Origin: Termitomyces sp. T153
Taxonomy: Eukaryota > Basidiomycota > Agaricomycetes > Agaricales > Lyophyllaceae
Length of the DNA: 64,000 bases
Assembly (NCBI GenBank): GCA_018296165.2
Contig: JACKQL020000031.1
Span: forward strand, 496,001 to 560,000
Direction of reading: 5' to 3'
Shown: in pieces, positions 15,004 to 24,832 of the stretch
How the letters are laid out: each line of letters opens with the position of its first letter
Numbering within the stretch: the first letter of the stretch is position 1
Position numbers and translations under genes: made by a program
Notes under the pieces: model-generated
Database searches by the model: none
The model's input: only the letters and a program-made list of their open reading frames with translations
What the model was told of the DNA's origin: nothing

Positions 15004-15156
15004 TCATTGTCGGAGGAGGAACATATCTGCAATCCACTCGTTCATTCCAGATCTCCCAGCTTCGAGAAGTTGTGCTTTCTTTGAGGGGTCTTCCGACAGT
15101 CGTCGCGCAAGCCTCAAGCCGGCTATGATTCCTCGTCGTGTAACCACATTTGAGCA
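15004..15156 (-). pseudogene. Possible GMC-oxidoreductase N-terminal fragment
   Basis: On the minus strand the frame ending at TGA 15004-15006 reads CSNVVTRRGIIAGLRLARRL followed by SEDPSKKAQLLEAG. That is the spacing of the FAD-binding Rossmann start of GMC oxidoreductases (VVxGGGxAGxxxAxRLSEDP..VLLLEAG), but the glycine triad is degraded to RRG and the frame stops soon after. Known family pattern; the assignment is inference from one short stretch. Confidence 0.3.
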
Positions 15157-15373
15157 CGAACAGTACCCTTGTTACTATCCCTCGAAATTCCTTTCCATTT
15201 ATTGAAGCGGACATTAATCGACAATACAACGTACGTACTAGAGAACAAGTTTGGAGTTCACAAAAAATTTGAAGGCGTCCACAGACTGTACCACAAACAC
15301 ACGTTCTCATCAGGGAAGGCAAGCAACTCTCTATCATGCTCGCCGTCATAAAGGATCGAGGTTCTTCTAGATT

Positions 15374-15715
15374 TTAGGTGGAGATATTTCTGTCAATGGC
15401 CTTGTCTGGGTATGCGGTACAAGAGAAGACTTGGGCAATCCAGGATGGCATCATGGAAATGAGATAGATTCTATTCTGTAATGAAAAGGAAAAGGTACGA
15501 AAACTTCGTGGCTCTGAACATACTCTATAACCAACATTTGATAGGTTGAGACTCTGGAGAAGCCTTCTTAAGAACTTGTGGATAAGTTTGGTTTCGACAT
15601 CAATCCCAGTAGCTTGGGATCGACTGGTTCCGTCAATATATCGTTCTCTGCATTCTTGCCACTGTATGGGAGGGTCTGATCCTGACAGCCACTGAGCCTG
15701 CGTTACAGCCAACAT
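15374..15715 (-). other. Unrecognised minus-strand ORF
   Basis: 113 codons starting MLAVTQAQWLSGSDPPIQW, ending DKAIDRNIST. No motif I can place. It may be an exon of the same decayed locus as 14.5-15.2 kb. Confidence 0.2.
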
Positions 15716-16066
15716 CGAGGTTGATCAATGCTTCTACTTAGCTGGGAACTTCAACTCGGATGCTTATAGCGGGGGCAACAGCGGAGTTTTCTATTTATTT
15801 TCTTTCCTCAGAGGTAAGATGCTCTGTGTGTGTTACTTCGATCCTCTGTGCAGATTTGTACAACCAAACTATCGTGGAATTGTATCTCGCTGCTTCAGCT
15901 TCATCTTCTTCAGCTTCACATCCAAGTCTATTCATTTGACATATCGATTAAGCCTCCAACGCCCTAGCTTGATTCCACTGATTGCTACTTTCTGAAGGAA
16001 CACAGCTACACTCATGGATCTACGACTACCTTGGTTGCGAAAGAAGTGTGGTTGTACTCTGTTAAC

Positions 16067-16281
16067 CTGCGTAGTACTGGGTGTACAACTCGCAAAAAGA
16101 GGGCTTCAAGTTTATGCGCAAGTATGTTCACGATACGACGAATCCGATTATTCAGGGCAAGTTCCTCGTCTGTGTCTTATCATTGGAGATCTCAGCGGAT
16201 AAAAGACCCCATTCGGCGAGTTCGGCCAGCAGATCAGAATTGGCAGAATTTTTGAATATTGGACAGCAACCGATCCTCAAG
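16067..16281 (+). other. Two or three linked exon-like segments, family unknown
   Basis: After an acceptor-like TGCGTAG at about 16069 the frame reads YWVYNSQKEGFKFMRKYVHD and then TTNPIIQGKFL. A GTCTGT...GATAAAAG intron joins TPFGEFGQQIRIGRIFEYWT then ATDPQ in phase, followed by a GTACGT donor at about 16281. The composition is protein-like and in phase across the splice, so this looks like a remnant of a real gene. The first part faintly resembles the GFEFMRELVNDMTNP end of the 18-19.5 kb kinase. I cannot name a family. Confidence 0.3.
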
Positions 16282-17130
16282 GTACGTTACATTTGTTTTA
16301 TTCGAGTTCTCATATCTTTGGGTAATAAGTTGTATCTATTTATCACTCCTGCTATCTTCGCCGTCGTTTGTTGTCCCCTTTGTATTGAACTCATTTGAAT
16401 ACCCTGGCAAGGCCGTAAAACAACGATATGATCTCTTTTCGAGAGTTTTCGGACATACTCGGGCTGTCTCCAAATGAGAACATCGTACGATTGATAGCTC
16501 GTATCAACGCTTAAATTGGCGAGCTTCCACTTTTTCTTGTATTCTTTTTCAGAACTATGTCACTCTCACGAAGCCTATATGGACACGCGGCCCCCCTACT
16601 TTCTCTTTCTTCAATTGTTCTTGTTTCTCGGTCGATATGTGACGGCGGCTGCCAATTGTTACCTATTGCCACCCTATTCGAGACCTGGTCGAATCATGAC
16701 TATTACCCCTATAGTGTTATGACTGAACTGAAGTATAGCATAAACTTGTGGATTTGAACTGTGGCATTGTCCGCATGTATAACATGGGTCCGCTCGTAGT
16801 GGGTTGATGAGAATCGGTACCAATCCTAATTTAAACATGCAGTATAAAATTTATAAATTAGTGACGACAATCTTGAGTACATATCGGATGAGACAATCTT
16901 AAATACATATCAACAACTTGAACTTGGCGTGAACGCAGCGGAAACTAATTCGATGCAAAAATCTGTAGAGATAGAGTGGTTTCTGTCTTCCAAGGATTTC
17001 TCTTCAGCTGTGGATCTTGAAAAGGGCTGTTAGGCTCATTGCCTGACTGAGAAGGCGTGGAGCTCGGAGGTTGCACAACCTCTGTGACTCAGAGTCTGTT
17101 TATGCCAATCACATTGCAAACTTTAGTAGC
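16282..17130. other. Region without supported genes
   Basis: About 850 bp. A short open stretch near 16420-16515 reads NDMISFREFSDILGLSPNEN and might be a further exon of the fragment just upstream. Otherwise AT-rich and non-coding in appearance. Confidence 0.35.
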
Positions 17131-17790
17131 TTATTGACGAAGAGAAATAGTCTCGGTTGCGGTCAAATTGTTATCAGAATCAGGTAACTCGAAATCAGCT
17201 TTCGTGAAGTGTTCCAGTTGTGCTTTCATCTCATACTGATTGATTTTCTGTAGCTCGATGTCTATTCGTCGATTGGCTCTCGCAGGTATCTCCTGTACAA
17301 GCCATTCAAGCAATTGTTATACTCGGAGAAGAGTCACTTGCCATTGCCAAATCCAAAGCTTCCTGGCATTTCAGTTTGGCTGTATTAGCCTTATTTTTGT
17401 TTTGATATTATTTCCTAGCTCGAACGATGAAGATGATCTATCTTGGGAAAGCGTGTCAACCAATTTTCTAGCTCTGGTAATGGCAGTCAAGGCCGTGAAA
17501 GCATTTTGACTGTCACCCAACTTACTTTTGGTATTCTTCCATTGATGAATCGAATTCCGTGTCATTCTAATACACGCTGTAATTGTTTCACCTGTCCTTA
17601 ATACCATCAAGGAGGGCATTGGCCTCCGCTAGTGCGTCACGGATGTTCTCGTGTTTATTGACAGCGAAGGAACCCAAGGAAAAGAAGTCCAGTGCAAAGG
17701 AGCCAATAGTGGCCCAGTTAGCAGCTGTATTCAAGGTCATTGAGATATCAATATATGGAAGAGATCAGGACGGAGAAGTCAGCTTACAGG
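17131..17790 (-). CDS. Hypothetical helical protein, possibly degraded
   Basis: Minus-strand open segments in order: LNTAANWATIGSFALDFFSL then NKHENIRDALAEANALLDGI (about 17745-17600); QNAFTALTAITRARKLVDTL (about 17510-17430); and LLEWLVQEIPARANRRIDIE to TETISLRQ, stop at 17131. The pieces are amphipathic and protein-like, with GTGAAA/GTAAGT donor-like sites between them, but I could not close a continuous frame or find a confident start. No family recognised. Confidence 0.3.
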
Positions 17791-18159
17791 CAGTTGATTT
17801 GCATTGCAAATTTGTTACGACGATTTATACAAGTAGAAGTGATAGGACATCTTCAAATCTAGAACAAGAGGCGCAGTAATGGAAGGCTCTAATATTATTC
17901 ATATCTGATGGACATCGTTGTTGGTAACCTGAAGGTTTCATTGTTTTGAACGCGCTGAAAAGAACGAATTAAGTACAAGGACATCTCACGAATTTGAAGT
18001 CAGGGGAGAAAAGTACTTTATAATAGAACAGCTGTTTGATTGGTGTTTGAATAGATTACCCACGCTTGTCAAGCATTCAACAAATGGAAACAACTTAGCA
18101 AACTTGGTTGTCAACCTAGACAACTCACTTTCTGTGACTTTCACTTGTTTATCTGAAAA

Positions 18160-19511
18160 ATGGGTACTCCGTTCAATCCTGAAACTTTTGTGACTTATAA
18201 ATCGGGGGGGCCAAAGAAACAAGGAGGCGAACTGTTATTGATCGAGGTCTTTTGGCGAAAACATTGTCAGTTTCTCAAAGACCACGGGTACACCCTCAGA
18301 CCTCGCTATCAGCCTGATTGGAGGCCTTCTTGGTTAGACACTTCTAAGGACTGGCTAGAGTGTGAGGATGGTGTTTTTCCGAGGGTGAGCAACTCGAATG
18401 CTCCATTTGAAATGCATTATCCTCATTCTTTCCTTGCTCGTAGAGCACCGTGCTAGATGCTACTCGTAGTGACGGAACTCTTGTCATGATTAAAGCTATT
18501 CATCGTACTCGCTCGCCTGATGAGATCCCTGTCGGGAAACTTTTATCTTCTGAGGGTCTGGTTTCCCCGAGGAATCACTGTATACCTTACCTGGAGATCA
18601 TTGACCCACCAGAAGGTTCAGATGAAGCATTTGTAGTCTTGCCTCTCTTGGTTCCAACAGAACTAGCGCCATTTGAAACCATCGGTGAGGCAGTAGAATT
18701 TTTTCGCCAGATATTTGAGGTATACTCTGCTTTTATTTTCTCAATTCCAGGATATAAGAACTTGTGATCAATCTAGGGTTTAGAATTCATGCATGAGCAC
18801 AATATTGCACACGAGTAAGACTATCAATACTTCTTGGGAACGGGAGAAGCTGTTTGTTGACTCGGTATAGAGACTGCAAATATGATAACATTATGGCAGA
18901 CAGTCACCATCTTTTCGATGCTCCTCCTCACCCCTTCGAGCGCTATATGAAGCGTGACTTTAGTGGTCCGATTTCTGTTGTCAGATCTCGAACTAGGAAG
19001 CCTGTCAAGTATTACCTCATAGACTTTGATTTATCAAAAGAGTACCCTCCAGGAGGTCCGCCACGTCTTGAAGAACCGCCCTGGGGAGGTGACAAGACCG
19101 TGCCTGAGCATTTACTACCTGAGGCTCCGCCCTGTGACCCGTTCCCGGTTGATGTATATTGTTTAGGAAATTGCGTGAGGAAGAACTTTCTTGATGTGTG
19201 TGTAACTATGTTCTTGAGTTTTTCGCATCTTGACCGCGGTATAGGGTTATCAATTTCGCAAAGGCAGGAAAGGTTTTGAATTCATGCGTGAGCTTGTTAA
19301 CGACATGACGAATCCCGATCCCCTAAAGCGGCCCCAAATGAGCGAAGCCGCTTCGCGTTTGAATTCTATCATTGATGGTCTTAGCGATTGGCAGCTGCGT
19401 TCGCCTATTGTCGAGGTTGGCCAACGGACTAAGGTTACAACATTCATCAGACATTGGACTAAACAACTTGTCCGGAAAGCACAGGGAACCCCTGCAATAC
19501 CCAAGGTTTGA
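18160..19511 (+). CDS. Agaricomycete-type protein kinase-like protein with altered catalytic motifs
   Basis: Five exons: 18160-18384, 18444-18719, 18777-18814, 18871-19195 and 19245-19511. Total 1131 nt, 376 aa. The kinase lobe is recognisable: STVLDATRSDGTLVMIKAI (VAIK-like Lys), GLEFMHEHNIAH before the catalytic loop, DCKYDNIMAD (catalytic Asp and Asn present), YYLIDFDLSKEY at the DFG site, VDVYCLG, and a C-lobe FEFMRELVNDMTNPDPLKRP. Two substitutions stand out. With the best splice the HRD motif reads HED, and DFG reads DFD. The family is common in mushroom-forming fungi and its substrates are unknown. An alternative acceptor upstream (gggagaag) would instead place DCLLTRYRDCKYDN there. 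Activity is uncertain. Confidence 0.7.
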
Positions 19512-19749
19512 AATATATATCTGGCGTACTTCAATCCAAGATGATAAGGACCTTTTCACCCCTTTGATGTTGGGTGGGAATTGACGTTAGGATTGATCTT
19601 GGTGTGGGTGCAAATTACGAGGGATCGGCAACTTACAATTTTCTTGCCGGCGTCGAAAAGATATAAAAGAAAAGTACTATGAATATCTTGACATATCTGC
19701 CCAAGGAGTCATATGAGTCATTTGATGCATTACTGCTGAGCCTGCCAAG

Positions 19750-20049
19750 GTGATAACTCTTTCACCTCAGAATTCTTGCTTAACTGAACCTCTCACGTAT
19801 TTCATAGCGAGAGAAAAAGGCAAGGGCTGGCTTGTATGCATTCAATTCAAGAATAACACGAGAATGCTCGTGGGGACATTCGCAGATGCTGTCGTTTACA
19901 TGTCACCTATAGACAAGATGCTTTCTTCAGAAGAGGTGGTCCCGACACTGGATACAAAACCTCATATCATTCGAGAGGACCTATTCGAGTCAATCAAGAG
20001 TAGAGTGTTGATAATTCCTCAAATTGAATATCTCCTGATCAATATGTAG
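19750..20049 (+). CDS. Hypothetical protein fragment
   Basis: Open frame ending at TAG 20047-20049 (FIAREKGKGWLVCIQFKNN ... DAVVYMSPIDKMLSSEEVVP ... PHIIREDLFESIKSRVLIIP). The composition is protein-like and a likely first exon starts at 19679 (MNILTYLPKESYESFDALLL), but the two are in different frames and I found no splice that joins them. Family unknown. Confidence 0.3.
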   Translation: MITLSPQNSCLTEPLTYFIAREKGKGWLVCIQFKNNTRMLVGTFADAVVYMSPIDKMLSSEEVVPTLDTKPHIIREDLFESIKSRVLIIPQIEYLLINM

Positions 20050-20726
20050 CTGGATGCGTTGCTTTATTGTTCAACTCATTCTCCGCTGGACCCGTGGGGG
20101 AATATAACTAAAGCTGTGTCTCGATGGCTATTTTCGTCTGGCACTTTCTCGAGACAGTAAAATGTACGTCTACCTATCCTGTTTGATGAGACTAAATTTC
20201 AGTTTGAAACTTTTCATGACCATAGTTTGCGAAAAAAAAAGTCCATTGTGGTGCAGGTTTTTTTTTGTCCATTCGTCCTCACCGAATCAATTGACATATT
20301 ATGTTGGCACTGCGTCCTTCCTGAGATTCGGAACGGTGTCATTGATTCCAACCTGAGAGTATACAGATGAGTAGGTAAAACACTTCAGAGACCCGAATAC
20401 CAAGTATACTTTAGCACGAGAAACATCCGCGTCATGGACACCTCCATATTATTCCTTTTGTCAGCGCATACACAAGTGAGTAAACTCAAAATCTCAATGC
20501 TCAAATGATTGGTTGACTATGTTGCGCCCGCAGCTTATTATGCCATTGGGAGATAGGAGTAACGATAATCCAAGCTCAGGGCCCTTCATAGGCGAAACCT
20601 GACTATTGTTTGGATAACTTGCTCGCAGCTATGTATCCTAGCAATCATCAAACAGAGAACAAGAGTCCCGTTTTGAATGTGAATACATGCGATTGATGAA
20701 GACATTTATGGAGGGAGAAAAAATTG
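20050..20726. other. Spacer, nothing recognised
   Basis: About 680 bp between two tail-facing loci. No ORF with family features, no RNA gene seen. Confidence 0.45.
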
Positions 20727-22217
20727 TTAGGGAAAATTACTAGCCCATGCTATGAGGTTCCACTTGCTGTCGTCATGGAGTGGCTGAAAGTACTTTTCAG
20801 CCCCAGGCTGGACTGGTGTAGCCCGTGGCGGTAACATCGCCGTCAAATGCCGCATGGTGGGTCTCTCGTCTGGGTTGGATTTCCAGCACTTTTCCACAAT
20901 GACCCAAAGATGATCATCTAACCCAAGGGATGACGATGGTTTGCCATGAGGTTTGCAGTTTTTGGGACGGCAAGGCTGTTCGTGCTGTACAGTGACTTTG
21001 TAAATTACAGCCGAGTCCAAACTTGTCTCGGAAAAGGGTACGTCGCCAGAAAAAATCTGTTCGATTTGGATAAATATCTCCCAAAGGCTACCTTGAACTG
21101 CGTACCTCGTAGCAAACACATCCGAATGAATAAACATCACTCTCAGGTGTGTTGATGGACTGTGAACCATTTAATAATTCGGGTGCAGTCCATCGAGCGG
21201 TGCCACCCATCTGGTCCGATGAAAACGATGACAAATCAAGGACTCGTGACTTCGACGCGGTTGAGAGACCGAAATCAGCCAAACATGCACGGCATGTGTC
21301 TGTGATTAATATATTCACCTACAAGATATCAGTGAGAAGGCAAACCATTCCGACGGAAAAGAAAAACATACAGCTTTCAAATCTCCGTGTACAATGGTAG
21401 GTTGGATGTTGTGCAAGTAATCAAGGCCTTCCGCAATATCAACCATCTTAAAAAAATATGCTCAAGTACACAGATTCAGGAAATTGCGATTCGTACTAGA
21501 GATACACGGTTTGCGTCAAAGTTTCGCCGTAGAAACTGTTGTAGATTGCCATTATCCATCCATGGTGATACGAGCCCAATTCTGCGTTCGTCATTCTGAA
21601 CGTGATAGAGGCAGAAGAAAGGAAGAACGTTTGAATGACGTAGTTGACGCCAGATCAACGTCTCACGAAGGACTTTCTAAAAAGAAGATTTGATCCAGCT
21701 CGGTGCCCTGAGTCGCTGGTAAGACAGACCTTGAGATGCTTCTGGCTCAGATGAGGCAAAAAATCTTAGCACCTTAACCGCCACTTGTTGATTGCGGAAC
21801 GTCCCTTTCCAGACATCCCCAAACTGCCCGGAAGCAACCGCGTAGGCCCCTTCCAGAAGAACTTGGTGTTGCAGGAGAGGACTGGGGTAGAATTTGGACC
21901 TTCGAGAAAGCTTCAGCATCGCGTTCATGAAGTGTCTTCTGAATTCGGTGGCCAAATTTGGGATATCAAGTAACTGTCGGACTAGGTGTCAACCGTCCAA
22001 ATTTTGGTATTAAATGTAGGACACTGACCATTTGGAGCAAGTCAAGTATTGACTGAGCCTCGTTGCCTTGCAGATCAAGCAGTTGTCGAAATGATTCTTT
22101 AATTGTCACGATTGAATGAAGGTATACACAAATTGTGTCCATATCGAGAGCTGTAATGCTCTTCAGTCCTTCCACTTGATCTATATCCTCGTAGAAGGAA
22201 AGCAGCCTGTCGTTCAC
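20727..22217 (-). CDS. TKL-type serine/threonine kinase
   Basis: Minus-strand exons run from about 22260 to the TAA at 20727. The N-terminal helical region reads FYEDIDQVEGLKSITALDMD, then LLDIPNLATEFRRHFMNAML. The kinase domain has the Gly loop AVASGQFGDVWKGTFRNQQV with VAVKVLRF, the alpha-C/beta-4 stretch LIWRQLRHSNVLPFF, hinge LVSPWMDNGNLQQFLR, catalytic loop IVHGDLKAVNILI (HGD instead of HRD, usual in fungal TKLs), intact ADFGLS, TARWTAPELL, SDVYSFGCVCYE, and CWKSNPDERPTMRHL. It is a standard, probably active, member of the expanded basidiomycete TKL group. It has no ATG of its own at a sensible place: the frame continues upstream through one TGA (22233-22235) into the MAPKKK-like gene, so the two may be one transcription unit. 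Confidence 0.7.
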
Positions 22218-22232
22218 CTCCTTATAACGAAT

Positions 22233-24732
22233 TCACGCTGCGAGTGGCGTATTCCATGATTGCCAAGAATGGATGGAAGTGCGCAGCTCTGTCAGGTCAT
22301 ATATTGCCTCGCAAGAAAAAATGATAAGACGCTGCATGTTGTTAGCTGGTACAGAAGAAGATTCAGCCTTGGATAACAGTGACACGGCTCACCGGAAATA
22401 ATAGACAGCCTTTAACCCACGAAGAGCACTCCTCCCGTATTTGCGGATCGCGATTGGATTGGTTGATATATTCCAAGAGATCTAGAATATTTTTCCGAAG
22501 CCAATCTGAAGGCTGGAGGTCAGAAGACGAGTACCGAGGGAAACCGTGCAAGCAAAATTGTGGAGGAACTTTGTCCACAACTCTTAGTGGCGTAGTTGGT
22601 GTAGCAAGGTGATTTGCGTCAAGGTCAGGTGGTCCAGAAGTTGGTCTTTCCGGAGGAAGGCTGAATATCCAATCGTACGGAAGGTCGAGATAACAATGTC
22701 TCCTAAGTTCGGATGCTGAAGGACGAAGAATGGGATCCCTATGACAAAATTGTCAATTTAGTCAAGGGTTATTTCATCGAAGACTGAACCCCACACAATA
22801 AAACATTTATCGTAGAAATCCTTTGCTTTGCGCGAGAGCTTGAGGCCATCGGGCAATGGTGGGGACAATGCATCGGACAACTATTTGTTGAGTCAACAAT
22901 GTTACAGGAAGAATGAGGTAAGAGAATATACCCTTTGCATCACTTTGGGAGCATCTAACCCGGTCCACGGGCGGCCATTGGACCACATTTCTATAACGAG
23001 ACACCCGAGACTCCATATATCAACCTTGGTTGTGTAGCCTCCACCGTGGATTTTGGTGGTAATGACCTCAGGTGCCATCCAAAATGTACTCCCTTGCAAC
23101 GCAGTGTAGACCAGACCTCCTGTGTCAGCAAATTTGGAGACAGCAAAATCGGATATTTTGCAGACTCCATCTTGTTGAACTAGGATGCTCTCAGCTCTCA
23201 AATCCTACCAGAAGGCTTTTAAGTGTACGATCAGGAGAAACCTTTAAATAGCTCACCCTTTGGAGGATATGATGGGAATGAAGATAAGCGAGCCCATCGA
23301 GAATCTGTGTCGTGAGGAATTTTGTGACATTCTCGGGAAATGGCCCGAATGACTTTAGAATTCCCCGTAAGGTGCCGCCAGGCACGTATTCCATGAAACT
23401 ATGTATAGAAACAGTTCGATCAAAATGGAAAGGATCTCGCATGGAAGGCACCTACATGTTCACGGTTGTATCAGCTTCTTCGAAGAAGAAATACTTAACG
23501 ATATTCTTATGGTCAAGCACCCGAAGAAGCTCGCTTTCAAATTTGATAGCCTCAAGGAAGGATCGCTTGGCTTGGTCTGCCAACGATCTATGTGTTGGAA
23601 GAGAGGACAGATCTGCCTTAGGGAACTCTTTCTGTTTGACGGCCATGATCTGACCACCTACAGGATCGAGTGCCATGTAAACACGGCTATCCACCCCATT
23701 ACCACCGATCAATTCCCCTCAGACCCAGTTGAATGGAACTTGAGGAGGAGGGAGTGAGACCGGGATCTTTCAAATCTTGCCGCTGCTTACTTGACGTTGA
23801 GGGAGGAGAGCCAGAGCTATCTGTGGATGAGATGGTTTGAAGTTGTTGAGAAGGTATAGTGAGCTGTCTTAACCGGCGGTTAGTGATCTTGCTGTTCTTT
23901 TGTCCCCGAGAGTGTTTCAGCCCTGACGCAGGATCATATGGGTCATGGTTGTCATTGTTCACATCGTGTAAGTCTGAGTAAGGAACAGCACCCGTCGAGT
24001 TCCCTGAATTGGGAGTTGGGGCTGGTGTAGGTATCGGTGGTAAGGGGCGCGGTCGTCGCGGCTGTGGTTCAACTACGCCATTATTACCTTCAACTGGTGT
24101 GTCTGTCGGGCGGGTAGGACGGTCTAGCGGTAAACGGAGGTCATTAGGTCGATGACCGTTCGAAAGTGTCTAGATGAGTTGTGAATATATATAGATTGTG
24201 TTTCATATAAGATATACCTGTTCGTTGACTGCCTGTGAGTAATTCCTTTCACGCTGAGAAGTTGTGGCGAAAGAATTGGCTGAATGAGGAGGGGTTTGGG
24301 GAACGGGAGGTCGAGTGGAAGAAGGCCCACGATCGACAATGAATGCCAGAGAACCTCTGCTGTCGCCACGTTCACGGCACAGGACAGCCAAGGATTGGTC
24401 TGTCAAAGGCTGACCAATATGAAGGGAGCCGATTTCGGTCTCGAAGATGAGCGCTCTTGCTTGATCTTCATCACCCCAGATGCCGAGCTATGCGAGCTGG
24501 TTGAGAACGCAGACAAGGAGGATAAGGATGGGGGCACCTTGGTGAGGATGCGGCTGCGAATGATAGGGCCATGATCGAGGACATCAGCAAGATCGACGGG
24601 GGTATAGCGCTCAGCATCGAGGGTGACGACGACAAGGACACGAGGGGAGAGGGGAGAGACGGGACTAGGGAGAAGACGGGGTGGACGGGTTGAGTTCATG
24701 AAGGTCGCATGGAAACCTTCTGCCGCGCTCAT
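22233..24732 (-). CDS. MAPKKK (BCK1/MKH1-like) pseudokinase
   Basis: Starts at ATG 24732 (MSAAEGFHATFMNS). The N-terminus has the region typical of BCK1 relatives: LVVVTLDAERYTPVDLADVL, IRSRILTKLGIWGDEDQARA, SLHIGQPLTDQSLAVL. A Pro-rich linker follows, then a STE11-type kinase domain: ELIGGNGVDSRVYMALD, GGQIMAVKQKEFPKADL, FMEYVPGGTLRGILKSFGPF, STFWMAPEVI, VDIWSLGCLVIEMWSNGRPW, DPILRPSASELRRHCYLDLP. Key catalytic positions are lost: HRD is QRD (ILQRDLRAES), the Mg-binding Asn of the catalytic loop is Ser, and DFG is DFA (KISDFAVSKF). The conserved WxxGELIG lead-in reads W-V-stop-GELIG because of a TGA, unless a long intron removes it. The domain is followed by about 110 residues and a TGA at 22233. 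It is most likely a pseudokinase or a decaying paralogue. Confidence 0.65.
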
Positions 24733-24832
24733 CAGCGCCACTGCAATTCTGGGCCACTGCCTACTTTCCCACGCGTCGATTTTATTACACTGTTCAATAT
24801 TGTCATAGCCACTTACTTTTTCCTCCACCACC
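24733..24832. promoter_or_regulatory. Divergent start region, MAPKKK-like / DEF1
   Basis: Only 100 bp separate the two start codons. An upstream in-frame ATG for the minus gene (24834-24832) would overlap the DEF1 start itself. Confidence 0.35.

Noticed and set aside
20727..24732. Deliberate TGA recoding (selenocysteine or readthrough) in the double-kinase locus
   Set aside because: Fungi of this group lack the selenocysteine machinery, and no readthrough context or SECIS-like hairpin is evident. Decay of CGA or unseen introns is simpler.
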